DNA from: Chitinophagaceae bacterium
GTDB taxonomy: Bacteria > Bacteroidota > Bacteroidia > Chitinophagales > Chitinophagaceae
Reading direction: 5' to 3'
Assembly: GCA_020403425.1 (NCBI GenBank)
Contig: JADBXR010000017.1
Span: 169,010-233,009 of the forward strand
Length of the DNA stretch: 64,000 bases
Below, piece by piece: positions 25,315 to 34,152 of this stretch. Every line of letters starts with the position of its first letter. Within the stretch, counting starts at the first letter, position 1. A model generated the notes under the pieces. That model was not told the DNA's origin and made no database searches. It saw only the letters and a program-made list of their open reading frames with translations. Made by a program: the position numbers and the translations under genes.

Positions 25315-27151
25315 ACACAATGGGAATTTCTATCGTTATAATGAGTCCTTGATCCTTGTCGCTGTCAATCGCCATCGCACCCCCGTAATAAGTCACTTTC
25401 GAACGGATACCTGCCATGCCGATCCCTTCGCCTGCGGCAGGCTTATCTGTAAAACCTACACCATTGTCCTCTGCCACGATCGTGAATACATCCTCATACT
25501 CTGACACCTGCAGTAACGCATGGGTCGCTTCTGAATGTTTGGCGATATTATTGAGCAACTCGTATACGATGCTGTATAGGGTCAGATAATATTGTTCCAG
25601 TCTGGGCTGATAGGTATCAAAACCGATCACTTCCACCTGTATGTGGATCCTGCCGGATGCATTGAATATGCTGACCAGTTTATCCAGCGCACTCCTGAAT
25701 CCGACCTGGGTCAGCATCACAGGACTTAACGCATGGCTCAGGCTTCGCACCATACCCGATACGATGCCCACGGCCTCTTCTGTTTTTTCAAACTGATTGG
25801 AGACATCCTGCTGCAGGAACACCTGTTTTTCCCTGATGGAGGCGAGGTTGAATTTTACACCTGATAACAGGGAGCCCACCACATCGTGCAGCTGGCTGGC
25901 AATGCGACCCCGTTCTTCCTGCTGTACCTGCATCAATACTTTGGTGTTCTCCTTCTGTTGCTGGTTCAGGGTGATCAATAATGCCTCTTTGTCCAGGCGA
26001 TAGCGATTGAACCGGTATACCAGTCCAATGGTCAGGATGATGGTTTCCACCACATAACCGAAGGCAAGCCCATAATGACTGAAGAAATAATCGAAACGGT
26101 TAAGGCTACCCAGGGAGAAGGATATCTGTAAAACGGCGGAGACCAGCAGGATCAGCTGGGCAACGAGGTAAAATGCTGCCAGCTTGTTGCCGCGGAAACT
26201 TGCGATGGTCAGGATAACGAAAAAAACAATGACATACAGTAAGGGTAAGATAGGAAGCATATACTGTGAGTATAGCCACCAGTCATTCAGCTGATTCTGG
26301 TCGTCAAGGCAAAGAATCAGGATCACACATCCCACCAGCAGCCCATTCATGAATTTCAATGCGTTCAGGTGAATCCGGTTTTTAACACCGCCGATATACC
26401 TCACCAGGAATATGGAAGCGAAAATAAGCGGGATGAGCACAAATACGGGCCTGGCTTTGCTGGCAAACCAGGGAAGATTGGGCCAGAGATATTCAAAGCC
26501 ATATCCGGCATTCGATAAGACCCATAACCATCCTGCTGTTATGTACAGGATATAATACAGATAGAGTCTGTCCTTTTCAATGATAAAAAGATAAAGACCA
26601 AAAATTACCAGCAATAACAGCATCCCGGTGAAGAGGAAAAGCACTGTTTTGGTGCGCGATTCCTCCTGTAATGCCTGTTTGATGTCCGTAAGCCGATAGG
26701 ATAGCTGTAAGGACTCATTCCGCTTGTCTATTTCGGCCAGGTAGATCCCCTTCCGGTTGATCGGGAAATAGAAACCGGTAGCTTCAATGGGTCTTTGCCG
26801 GAAAGGATAATAATCACCCGTTACCCATTGTTTCTGGATACTGCTGTCCGTAACGAAATAAAAATGAATACGGTTGATGTGGTGATGACCGATGTATAAC
26901 AACATCGAATCTGCTGGCCTTGCAGATGGGTTTTCATAAACCAGCCAGTAAACAGAACGGGTGAAACTGATATTCTTCCCTTTTGCAGGGGCCTGTTTAA
27001 TGCTGTGTTTTCTGTACAGCTCTGCTATTTGCTGCGCATTGTACCGGGAAGAGCTATCCTCGTACAGGTAAAACTGCGGAGTGTTGTTTTGCGCCAACAG
27101 CCTGCTGCCCTGCAAGGTGAAAACGAAAAGCAGTAGTAAAACAACACGCAT
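25286..27151 (-). CDS. 7TMR-DISM sensor histidine kinase (HisKA_3)
   Basis: 621 residues. A signal peptide is followed by an extracytoplasmic 7TMR-DISMED2-like beta domain (about 20-170), then seven membrane helices (about 180-385), a coiled coil, and a HisKA_3 dimerisation domain with phospho-acceptor His in RIASQLHDVVGSLLSG. The HATPase has NNIAKHSEA and EDNGVGF. DISM receptors are thought to sense carbohydrates or other small ligands. Its partner is the LuxR-type regulator that overlaps its 3' end. Confidence 0.92.
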   Translation of the reverse strand: MRVVLLLLFVFTLQGSRLLAQNNTPQFYLYEDSSSRYNAQQIAELYRKHSIKQAPAKGKNISFTRSVYWLVYENPSARPADSMLLYIGHHHINRIHFYFVTDSSIQKQWVTGDYYPFRQRPIEATGFYFPINRKGIYLAEIDKRNESLQLSYRLTDIKQALQEESRTKTVLFLFTGMLLLLVIFGLYLFIIEKDRLYLYYILYITAGWLWVLSNAGYGFEYLWPNLPWFASKARPVFVLIPLIFASIFLVRYIGGVKNRIHLNALKFMNGLLVGCVILILCLDDQNQLNDWWLYSQYMLPILPLLYVIVFFVILTIASFRGNKLAAFYLVAQLILLVSAVLQISFSLGSLNRFDYFFSHYGLAFGYVVETIILTIGLVYRFNRYRLDKEALLITLNQQQKENTKVLMQVQQEERGRIASQLHDVVGSLLSGVKFNLASIREKQVFLQQDVSNQFEKTEEAVGIVSGMVRSLSHALSPVMLTQVGFRSALDKLVSIFNASGRIHIQVEVIGFDTYQPRLEQYYLTLYSIVYELLNNIAKHSEATHALLQVSEYEDVFTIVAEDNGVGFTDKPAAGEGIGMAGIRSKVTYYGGAMAIDSDKDQGLIITIEIPIVYDKEQDHTG

Positions 27152-27290
27152 GGATATTGTGATCAGAGGGTGATCACAAATATAGGGTAAAGGGTATATA
27201 AAACAAGTTGGCCACTAATGCGGTTGCAGGTCCTGCCATGATGGGAGATCAGATATCAAATACTCGTTATCTTCACCCATCAATCATCGC

Positions 27291-28028
27291 ATGATCCACG
27301 CCACCAAAGGTATTGTGTTACGCACGGTAAAATATGGTGATACCAGTATCATCACGACCGTGTATACGGAACTGTTTGGCATACAGAGTTATATTGTAAA
27401 AGGGGTAAGGCAAAGCAGCAAGACCTCTTCGGGCAAAGCCGGTTTTTTTCAGCCCTCTGCCATTCTCGATATGGAAGTGTACCACAATGAGCAGAAACAG
27501 CTGCAATTCATCAAGGAATACCAGTGGGCATATCTGTACGAAAAAGTGTTGTTCGATGTGGTCCGTAATGCGGTGGCCATGTATGTCATTGAATTACTTC
27601 AGCACAGTCTCAAACAGCCCGAGGCCAATCCTGAGTTGTTTTACCTGATCGAGGATACATTGAAACAGCTGGATAAGGGTAATGATACCTTGACCGGTAA
27701 CCTTCCACTTTATTTTACGCTGCACCTGGCTGGGGAACTGGGTTTTCAGTTGCAGGGTGCTTATAGCCAACAAACACCGGTGCTCGACTTGCAGGAAGGT
27801 GTGTTCACAAGAGAGACACCTATGCACCCCTATTACCTGGAAGGTCTGATGGCCAGGACCACGTCGGATCTTGCCGGACTGCAGTTCTATAATGATCTTG
27901 AGGCACTTGCTTTAAACCGTAATATGCGCAGGGAATTGTTGCAGGCATATCAGACCTTTTTATCGCTGCATATCTCAGACTTTGGGGAGATGCGGAGTTA
28001 TGCGATCCTGCAGGAGATACTTGCGTAG
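27291..28028 (+). CDS. recO: DNA repair protein RecO
   Basis: 245 residues. An N-terminal OB-fold (TKGIVLRTVKYGDTSIITTVYTE, then SYIVKGVRQS) is followed by the all-helical RecO domain. RecO helps load RecA onto SSB-coated DNA in the RecFOR pathway. Bacteroidota RecO often lacks the four-Cys zinc site, and none is seen here. A -7-like TATCTTCA lies at 27268-27275. The gene is convergent with the amidohydrolase, the gap of 35 bases being filled by repeat words. Confidence 0.93.
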   Translation: MIHATKGIVLRTVKYGDTSIITTVYTELFGIQSYIVKGVRQSSKTSSGKAGFFQPSAILDMEVYHNEQKQLQFIKEYQWAYLYEKVLFDVVRNAVAMYVIELLQHSLKQPEANPELFYLIEDTLKQLDKGNDTLTGNLPLYFTLHLAGELGFQLQGAYSQQTPVLDLQEGVFTRETPMHPYYLEGLMARTTSDLAGLQFYNDLEALALNRNMRRELLQAYQTFLSLHISDFGEMRSYAILQEILA

Positions 28029-28063
28029 TAAATGAGTGAATGAGTGGATGAGTGAATGGTGAG
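28027..28063. repeat. Tandem GAATGAGTG words between convergent recO and amidohydrolase genes
   Basis: AATGAGTGAATGAGTGGATG followed by AGTGAATGGTGAGTCA fills the gap between the two stop codons almost exactly. It has the same word type as the other repeats, but no inverted second arm. Confidence 0.6.
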
Positions 28064-29248
28064 TCAGAGGAGCCGCTGTACGGTGGTGTGAGCGTTGATC
28101 TTTTGGTCCTCGATCTGTCTGATCAGAACGATACCTGGCTGTTTACCTTTTTCCAAACTTCCCAGACGATCTTCCATTTGAAGGGCTCTCGCACCATGGT
28201 AAGTGGCCCATTGCAGTAATTCGGCCAGTGGAACCTGAGGGAAAAAGCGGGTGATCGTTTTTAACTCATCAAGTATGCTGAGGCTATGATTGCTGGCGAG
28301 GCTGTCTGTGCCAATGACTATGTTGGCCTGTTGCCTGCGAAACAACTCAACAGGTGGCAGCGCCTGTTCAATATATTGGTTGGCATTGATGCAGATGCAC
28401 CAGTTCACATCCGAAGAGATAGTGGTTGCAAAGAGCAGGTCCGTTTCTTTCGTAAATGTGTTATGTACCAGTAATTGTTTTCGGGCGGGCAACATTTTTT
28501 CAAAATAGGACCGCAGGCTGCTTTTGCCGGTGGGGGTAAAGAAATCGGTATCAATATTCATCAGACCATACATCCGCATGAAATCACCCTGTTTGGTTTC
28601 AAACAGGCTATCCTCAAAACCGGTTTCCTGGTTGTGTATGGTCACGGTCTGGTTGTGAAAATAGGGCATCATCAGATCCCACAATTCATTGGAAACGGAA
28701 TAGGGGGCATGTGGTGCCAGCGTGGTCCGGAACCGGTTGTTTGCAGGTTGCAGTTGCTGGAATGCTTGGTAAACCTCTAATGATCTGTTGAAGCGGGCCT
28801 CTGCCGCCTGGGGTAACCAGCCGGTCAGTTCGATAAAATTGTAATAAGCCAACCGCTGTTTTGCTTTTTGGGCGAGCGTGAGGGAATTGTTACAGATATC
28901 GCCTACGGCAACAATACCATTGGCCAGCATTTCATCTTCGGCCGTTGATATCGCATCCAGTATTTCCGCTTCGGGGAAATGGCGTTCATTCACGATCCGG
29001 GATACAAAATCCACCAGTCCGGTCTTTTCGGGTATGCGGCCGCGCAGATGACTCAGTTCCAGGTGGCAATGGCAGTTGATAAAACCCGGGCTGAGCAGTC
29101 CGTGAACCTGCTGAACACCTTCCCCGGCCTCGTTTTGGTCAACGATCGCTTCAATGGTCCCCTGTTCATCGGTGATCAATACCTTGCCGGGGCCGAGGAT
29201 CTCGGTTCCGGTGAAGAGCTGGCTGGGTTGGAATTTCTGGTATGACAC
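28064..29248 (-). CDS. Amidohydrolase-superfamily protein (cytosine deaminase/chlorohydrolase type)
   Basis: 394 residues starting at a GTG (29248), the first start after an in-frame stop. Metal-ligand motifs: HxH in GFINCHCHLEL, His in LAPHAPYSVS, His in VTIHNQET, and Asp in GTDSLASNHS. The family contains deaminases of nucleobases, guanine and aminofutalosine; the substrate here is not identifiable by eye. The start lies 3 bases after the higA stop, so it may be translated from the higBA transcript. Confidence 0.85.
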   Translation of the reverse strand: MSYQKFQPSQLFTGTEILGPGKVLITDEQGTIEAIVDQNEAGEGVQQVHGLLSPGFINCHCHLELSHLRGRIPEKTGLVDFVSRIVNERHFPEAEILDAISTAEDEMLANGIVAVGDICNNSLTLAQKAKQRLAYYNFIELTGWLPQAAEARFNRSLEVYQAFQQLQPANNRFRTTLAPHAPYSVSNELWDLMMPYFHNQTVTIHNQETGFEDSLFETKQGDFMRMYGLMNIDTDFFTPTGKSSLRSYFEKMLPARKQLLVHNTFTKETDLLFATTISSDVNWCICINANQYIEQALPPVELFRRQQANIVIGTDSLASNHSLSILDELKTITRFFPQVPLAELLQWATYHGARALQMEDRLGSLEKGKQPGIVLIRQIEDQKINAHTTVQRLL

Positions 29249-29251
29249 GAC

Positions 29252-29620
29252 TTACTGGAGTTTGTATTCCTTGATCAAAGCTTCTGCGGGTATGCGAAGT
29301 ATTTTACTGAATTTACGGATCATGTTCAGGGATAAGGCCTGTTTGTAGTTCAAGACCTTACTAACAGTGCCTTTGTCGCCGTACACTTTTGCCAGGTCGG
29401 CGGGTTTGTAGCCAAAATCCTCCATCCGGATCTTGATGAATTCGATGGGGTCGAGTTCGGGTAATGAATAGTTTTGTTTTTCATAATCACTGATCAGGTG
29501 AACCAGCAGCATTTTTTCTTTATACGCTGGCATCCCTTTCTCTGCATATTTGATTTGCTGGTATCGCTCCAGTGCTTTCTCATACTCTGTTTCATTCTCT
29601 ATAAGGAACCATGTATTCAT
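29252..29620 (-). CDS. higA: HigA-type antitoxin with XRE helix-turn-helix
   Basis: 122 residues from the ATG at 29620 (MNTWFLIENETEYEKALERY); a longer in-frame start overlaps the toxin gene and is rejected. The N-terminal half is helical and would bind the toxin. The C-terminal half is an XRE-type HTH (MEDFGYKPADLAKVYGDKGT, VSKVLNYKQALSLNMIRKFS). It lies 13 bases after the toxin stop, in the toxin-first order typical of higBA. It should repress the shared promoter at 29998-30028. Confidence 0.88.
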   Translation of the reverse strand: MNTWFLIENETEYEKALERYQQIKYAEKGMPAYKEKMLLVHLISDYEKQNYSLPELDPIEFIKIRMEDFGYKPADLAKVYGDKGTVSKVLNYKQALSLNMIRKFSKILRIPAEALIKEYKLQ

Positions 29621-29633
29621 GACAATCAGTTTT

Positions 29634-29927
29634 TTACACTGTTGAAGGATCGATCTTATCATATTCAGTATGTGTTCCAATGAATCTGATCTCAATGAAC
29701 GCGTCAGCATAGAACACTTCTGCAATCAGCCTGTATCTGTTATGCACTATCTCAAACCTGACCCGGTTATTTTGAATGATTTTGGCATTTGCGAATGTGG
29801 CCAATATATCCTGTTTCTTTTTCCAGCTTGCAGCTTCTGTAATTCTTTGCCAGGTAGCCAGGCTTTTTCTTGCATCTGCATGTTTTTCGCCAAACTGAAA
29901 AAGAGCCCGTAGGTTGATAATGACCAT
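29634..29927 (-). CDS. higB: HigB-type mRNA interferase toxin
   Basis: 97 residues, the usual size. The pattern HADARKSLATWQRITEAASW, then NNRVRFEIVHNRYRLIAEVFY and FIEIRFIGTHTEYDKID, is that of the HigB_toxin family (RelE fold) whose members cut mRNA on the ribosome. It is the first gene of the unit, followed by the HigA-type antitoxin. Confidence 0.9.
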   Translation of the reverse strand: MVIINLRALFQFGEKHADARKSLATWQRITEAASWKKKQDILATFANAKIIQNNRVRFEIVHNRYRLIAEVFYADAFIEIRFIGTHTEYDKIDPSTV

Positions 29928-29997
29928 GCTGCCTGCTTTAGAAGTTCAGAATCGGTGTAGTGCTTCTTAGACAGTTTCTGCTGTGAACGAAACTAAT

Positions 29998-30028
29998 CAA
30001 AAGTTGGTATTTTGCCAACTTTTGCAAA
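29998..30028 (-). promoter_or_regulatory. higBA promoter with embedded operator palindrome
   Basis: Read leftward: TTTG (30028-30025), 19 bases, AACTTTTG (30005-29998), one mismatch from TAnnTTTG. The inverted repeat AAAAGTTGG - 7 bases - CCAACTTTT (29999-30023) spans the spacer and -7 element. This is the position expected for autorepression by HigA. Predicted leader about 60 bases. Confidence 0.65.
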
Positions 30029-30271
30029 AATATACAGGATCAGGCTTGTCGGAAAGCGTATTTCTACGCGGGAATAATGGTTTTTGCACCTGCTCAAAAG
30101 GGTTGTTACAGCTGAATTGTGCGACGCAAGGGACGCTCCCTTCCTGTAAAACCGCTGGTTTTAGCATCCTTATGATTAGATCGTTCAAAATTATTATTGT
30201 AAATCAATTGATTACGAAGGTGCGATGTAAAATACTTTCCTAAATCCTTGGAAAATTGACCGGGGTGGGCC

Positions 30272-30279
30272 TACCTTCG
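30272..30279 (+). promoter_or_regulatory. -7-like element of the rplM operon
   Basis: TACCTTCG, one base from TAnnTTTG, 52 bases before the rplM ATG. The same TTCG-ending form occurs before cysS and pheS. Confidence 0.4.
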
Positions 30280-30290
30280 CCGTCCATTTA

Positions 30291-30314
30291 AAACCGGTGG
30301 GATAGCGCCGGTTT
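30291..30314 (+). promoter_or_regulatory. Hairpin in the rplM leader, candidate L13 autoregulatory site
   Basis: AAACCGG (30291-30297) pairs with CCGGTTT (30308-30314) around a loop of 10 bases containing GGGATAGCG. It lies in the leader of about 50 bases just before rplM. L13 represses its own operon in other bacteria through leader structures; whether this is such a site is inference. Confidence 0.4.
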
Positions 30315-30331
30315 CATTAAAACAAAATAAT

Positions 30332-30775
30332 ATGAGTAAACTTCATTTCACCACCAAGCATGCGAACGCGGCTACCGTACAGCACAACTGGTATGTGGTT
30401 GACGGTACTAATCAAACCGTAGGACGTATTGCATCGAAAATCGCTTCTGTTCTTCGCGGTAAGAACAAGGCCTATTACACCCCGCACGTAGATTGCGGTG
30501 ACTATGTGATCCTGATCAATGCAGAGAAAGTTGTTTTTACCGGCAACAAAGCTGAGCAGAAACAATACATCAACTTCTCAGGTTACCCAGGAGGTAAAAA
30601 AGAAGAAGCTGCTGAAGATCTGCTGAAACGCCGTCCGGAAGTGGTAATGGAAAGAGCTGTAAAAGGCATGCTTCCTAAAAACCGTCTGGGCCGTAAAATG
30701 GTCAAGAAGTTCTTTGTGTATGCAGGTGCTGCACATCCGCACACTGCACAACAGCCCAAAGAACTGAAATTCTAA
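30332..30775 (+). CDS. rplM: 50S ribosomal protein L13
   Basis: 147 residues. Signature stretch [20 protein letters not shown], then [20 protein letters not shown] and [21 protein letters not shown] large-subunit assembly protein binding 23S rRNA. First gene of the block rplM-rpsI-rpsB-tsf, with rpsI 32 bases downstream. Confidence 0.98.
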   Translation: MSKLHFTTKHANAATVQHNWYVVDGTNQTVGRIASKIASVLRGKNKAYYTPHVDCGDYVILINAEKVVFTGNKAEQKQYINFSGYPGGKKEEAAEDLLKRRPEVVMERAVKGMLPKNRLGRKMVKKFFVYAGAAHPHTAQQPKELKF

Positions 30776-30807
30776 TCAACTTACACTAACAACTAATTCC
30801 AACATAA

Positions 30808-31197
30808 ATGGAAAAACAAAAAAATGCAGTTGGTCGCCGTAAAGAAGCCGTTACCCGCGTTTTCATCAGCAAGGGCGATGGTAAGATCACTGTGAACGAC
30901 AAGGATTACAAAGCTTATTTTCCACTGGTTTACTTACAGAACCAGGTAGAGGCTCCTCTGAAAACAGCTGATATGCTGGGTAAGGTGGACATCGTGATCA
31001 ATGCACAGGGTGGTGGTCTGAAAGGTCAGGCCGAAGCAGCCAAACTGGGTATTGCACGTGCACTGCTCGAAGTGAATGCTGAATTCCGTCCGGCTCTGAA
31101 AGCCGCCGGTCAGCTGAAGCGTGACCCACGTGGTGTTGAACGTAAGAAATTCGGTCATAAGAAAGCACGTAGAAGCTACCAGTTCAGCAAGCGTTAA
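30808..31197 (+). CDS. rpsI: 30S ribosomal protein S9
   Basis: 129 residues. It begins MEKQKNAVGRRKEAVTRVFI and ends in the conserved basic tail FGHKKARRSYQFSKR that reaches toward the decoding centre. Cotranscribed with rplM. Followed by a word repeat before rpsB. Confidence 0.98.
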   Translation: MEKQKNAVGRRKEAVTRVFISKGDGKITVNDKDYKAYFPLVYLQNQVEAPLKTADMLGKVDIVINAQGGGLKGQAEAAKLGIARALLEVNAEFRPALKAAGQLKRDPRGVERKKFGHKKARRSYQFSKR

Positions 31198-31200
31198 TAT

Positions 31201-31275
31201 CCGGTTTACCGTTTGGGGTTTGGAGTTTGGGTTTATTTCCCAACCCCAAACTCCAAACCCCAAACCCCAAACCCT
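31201..31275. repeat. Inverted GTTTGGGG word repeat between rpsI and rpsB
   Basis: The left arm has GTTTGGGGTTTGGAGTTTGG. A TTTATTT loop separates it from the inverse arm CCCAACCCCAAACTCCAAAC, which continues with CCCAAACCCC words. It can fold into a long hairpin inside the ribosomal operon, with no U tract. Confidence 0.75.
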
Positions 31276-31302
31276 TTCAAATCATTACAATAATTCATAC
31301 AA

Positions 31303-32196
31303 ATGGAAAATAACACTTCATTACAACAACAACTGCTGGAGGCCGGTGTACACTTTGGTCACCTGAAAAAGAAGTGGAATCCAAAGATGTTGCCTTACAT
31401 CTTTGCTGAGAAAAAAGGTATCCACATCATCGACCTGAACAAGACCGTTGATCACCTGCAGGAATCTGCAGCTGCTATCAAGCAGATCGCGAAAAGCGGC
31501 AAGAAGATCATGTTCGTGGCTACCAAGAAGCAGGCAAAAGAGATCGTTAGCGAATGCGCTAAACGTGTAAACATGCCTTTCGCCACTGAGCGTTGGTTAG
31601 GTGGTATGCTCACCAATTTCAACACCGTTCGTAAGAGCGTGAAGAAGATGCAGAGCATTGAGAAAATGCTGAGCGATGGCAGTGCGGAGAGCCTGACCAA
31701 AAAAGAACGTCTTACCCTGAGCCGCGATAAGGATAAAATGGAGAAAGTACTGGGTGGTATCGCCCAGCTGGGTCGCCTGCCGGCCGCTCTGTTCCTGGTG
31801 GATATCGGTCATGAGCATATCGCTTTGTCTGAGGCCAAGCGTCTGGGCATCACCACTTTTGGTATGGTAGATACCAATTGTGATCCCAATAAAGTTGATT
31901 TTGCGATCCCTGCAAATGATGATGCAACTAAATCCATTGCCATCATCACCAACTATATCGTAGCTGCCATCGCTGAAGGTCTGGCCGAACGCCAGGCTTC
32001 TAAAGATGAAGAAGAGTCTGACGATAGCAACAACGAAAACGAAGCAAAGGCCCGTCGCCTGGAAGCTGAAGCACAAGCTGAAGCTGCCCGTGGTGGCCGC
32101 TCACGTGCTGCCGGTGCCGCTGGTGGTCCGGGTGGTGCACCTAAGCGTCGTGTTCCCAGTAACCGCCGCCCTGCAGGTGGTGGTGCAGGTAAATAA
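31303..32196 (+). CDS. rpsB: 30S ribosomal protein S2 with extended C-terminus
   Basis: 297 residues. The core matches S2: LLEAGVHFGHLKKKWNPKM, TKKQAKEIV, ERWLGGMLTNFNTV, PAALFLVDIGHEHIA. From about residue 230 there is an extra tail: first acidic (KDEEESDDSNNENEA), then Ala/Arg/Gly/Pro-rich with repeated GG and RR. Typical bacterial S2 ends near 230-255 residues; Bacteroidota often have tails, but this one is long and highly biased. Confidence 0.97.
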   Translation: MENNTSLQQQLLEAGVHFGHLKKKWNPKMLPYIFAEKKGIHIIDLNKTVDHLQESAAAIKQIAKSGKKIMFVATKKQAKEIVSECAKRVNMPFATERWLGGMLTNFNTVRKSVKKMQSIEKMLSDGSAESLTKKERLTLSRDKDKMEKVLGGIAQLGRLPAALFLVDIGHEHIALSEAKRLGITTFGMVDTNCDPNKVDFAIPANDDATKSIAIITNYIVAAIAEGLAERQASKDEEESDDSNNENEAKARRLEAEAQAEAARGGRSRAAGAAGGPGGAPKRRVPSNRRPAGGGAGK

Positions 32197-32221
32197 GCCG
32201 CTGCTACAAGTACTATTTGAT

Positions 32222-32305
32222 TAATGATCAGTAATTAAGAATTCATAAGGAAACAAACATTATGGTTCTTAATTACTGATCGTTAATTGTGAATTCTTAA
32301 TCTTT
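32222..32305. repeat. Inverted AT-rich word repeat between rpsB and tsf
   Basis: GATCAGTAATTAAGAA (32226-32241) has an exact reverse complement TTCTTAATTACTGATC (32266-32281). Further related words (GTTAATTGTGAATTCTTAAT) follow up to 32305. Same architecture as the other repeats but AT-rich words. Confidence 0.75.
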
Positions 32306-32318
32306 AATTACTCATATA

Positions 32319-33155
32319 ATGTCTACAGTAACTATAACCGCCCAGGATATTAATAAACTGCGCCAGACAACCGGAGCTGGTATGATGGATTGCAGAAAAG
32401 CACTGACCGAGGCCAATGGCGATTTTGAAGCAGCCATTGACTGGTTACGTAAGCAGGGACAGAAAGTAGCCGCCAAGCGTAGCGACCGTGAAGCAAAAGA
32501 GGGTGTCATCATTGCGAAAACCTCCGCTGACCATAAAGTAGGTTTTGTGGTATGCATCAGCTGTGAGACCGATTTCGTTTCTAAAAATGCTGATTTCGTT
32601 GCTTTTGCACAAAGCATTGCGGATGCGGCCGTTGCCAACAACGTAAAATCTACCGAAGAACTGAACGAAGTGGTGATCAATGGTGCCAAAGTGGTTGACA
32701 TGATCAACGACAAGCTGGCTGCCATCGGTGAGAAGATCGGTATCGCCAAGTTCGAAAGGATCGAAGCTCCTTATGTAGCTTCTTATATCCACGGTGCATA
32801 CCGTATGGGTGTACTGGTTGGCCTGTCTGCTGAAGCTGTTGAAGCCGGTAAGGATGTGGCCATGCAGATCGCGGCCATGAACCCGCTGGCAGTAGATGCC
32901 AACAGCATTCCAGCTGAAGTGGTAGAAAGAGAGCGAGCCATCGTGGTGGATACCATGAAAGCAGATCCTAAAATGTCCGGTAAACCTGAAGATATGATCG
33001 CTAAGATCGCTGAAGGTAAACTGAATGCCTTTTTCAAAGAGAACACCCTGCTGGCACAACCATTTGTGAAAGATGCAGGTATCTCCGTAGAAGCTTACCT
33101 GAAATCTGCAGGTGATGTGAAAGTATCTGAATTCAAACGTGTAGCGCTGGGATAA
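32319..33155 (+). CDS. tsf: Elongation factor Ts
   Basis: 278 residues, nucleotide exchange factor for EF-Tu. The N-terminal UBA-like module is INKLRQTTGAGMMDCRKALTE, followed by the TDFVSKN motif and the dimerisation domains. Length is typical. Follows rpsB as in most bacteria, and a terminator ends the unit. Confidence 0.98.
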   Translation: MSTVTITAQDINKLRQTTGAGMMDCRKALTEANGDFEAAIDWLRKQGQKVAAKRSDREAKEGVIIAKTSADHKVGFVVCISCETDFVSKNADFVAFAQSIADAAVANNVKSTEELNEVVINGAKVVDMINDKLAAIGEKIGIAKFERIEAPYVASYIHGAYRMGVLVGLSAEAVEAGKDVAMQIAAMNPLAVDANSIPAEVVERERAIVVDTMKADPKMSGKPEDMIAKIAEGKLNAFFKENTLLAQPFVKDAGISVEAYLKSAGDVKVSEFKRVALG

Positions 33156-33176
33156 TTCCCGGTTAACTGAATAGAG

Positions 33177-33206
33177 AAAAGGGAGTGCCATGCACTCCCT
33201 TTTTGT
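33177..33206 (+). terminator. Intrinsic terminator after tsf
   Basis: AAAAGGGAGTGC - CAT - GCACTCCCTTTTT, a strong stem with flanking A and T runs, ending the ribosomal protein unit. Confidence 0.85.
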
Positions 33207-33376
33207 TTGGGCGATTCTATCGACCGGTGACATATTTACGAACCGGTTCGTGTTGTTTGAGGGCAGTGGCCGTACTTCCTGAATGTTAGGGGGGTATCTT
33301 TCTTCGGAGCGGCCCTGTTTTTCCTTTTGGCAACTCATCGAAAAATCAGGTTATTTGCATACAAATCAACTACCCC

Positions 33377-34093
33377 ATGCTTCCTAAGTTCAAACGCATC
33401 CTTCTCAAATTATCCGGTGAGGCTTTACTGGGCGATCAGCGTAACGGCGATCCCTTTAACCCCAAGATCATCGAGCAATACGCACATGATATCAAACTGG
33501 TGACAGAACTGGGCGTACAGGTGGCCATTGTGATCGGCGGAGGCAATATTTACCGGGGAATGAATGAGGCCGATAGCGGTATTGAGCGCGCCCATGGCGA
33601 TTATATGGGTATGCTGGCCACGGTCATCAATGCCATGGCCATGCAGGCCATGCTGGAGAAGATCGGTGTGTACACGCGTTTGCAAAGTGCGATCAATATG
33701 GAGCAGGTGGCTGAGCCCTATATCCGTCGAAAAGCCCTTCGTCACCTCGAAAAAGGACGGGTGGTGATCTTTGGTGCCGGTACAGGAAACCCTTATTTCA
33801 CTACCGATACCGCCGGATCCCTGCGGGCCATTGAAATGAAAGCCGATGTGATCCTGAAAGGTACCCGCGTGGACGGCGTGTACACTGCGGATCCTGAAAA
33901 AGACCCTACTGCGGTAAAATATGAAAAGATCAGCTTCCAGGATTGTATCAACAATAACCTGAAAGTAATGGATATGACGGCATTCACGCTTTGCATGGAA
34001 AACAAACTGCCCATCATTGTATTCGATATGAACAGACCAGGCAACCTGTTGCAGGTGGTGGAAGGTGCCAATGTGGGCACCCTGGTAAGCTGA
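33377..34093 (+). CDS. pyrH: UMP kinase
   Basis: 238 residues of the amino-acid-kinase fold: [15 protein letters not shown] at the start, [22 protein letters not shown] and the Asp-rich [13 protein letters not shown]. It phosphorylates UMP to UDP. It follows tsf, as is widespread, but frr (ribosome recycling factor), its usual next neighbour, is absent; a TolC-family gene follows. Confidence 0.97.
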   Translation: MLPKFKRILLKLSGEALLGDQRNGDPFNPKIIEQYAHDIKLVTELGVQVAIVIGGGNIYRGMNEADSGIERAHGDYMGMLATVINAMAMQAMLEKIGVYTRLQSAINMEQVAEPYIRRKALRHLEKGRVVIFGAGTGNPYFTTDTAGSLRAIEMKADVILKGTRVDGVYTADPEKDPTAVKYEKISFQDCINNNLKVMDMTAFTLCMENKLPIIVFDMNRPGNLLQVVEGANVGTLVS

Positions 34094-34152
34094 TTCGCCC
34101 GTTCATATAAATTTTTAGACGGGATATAACGGTGTTGATAATTTCACTACAC

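Noticed and set aside
31201..31275. Telomere-like GTTTGGG repeats
   Set aside because: They form an inverted pair within an operon gap and match the design of the other repeats; no chromosome end or plasmid telomere is implied.
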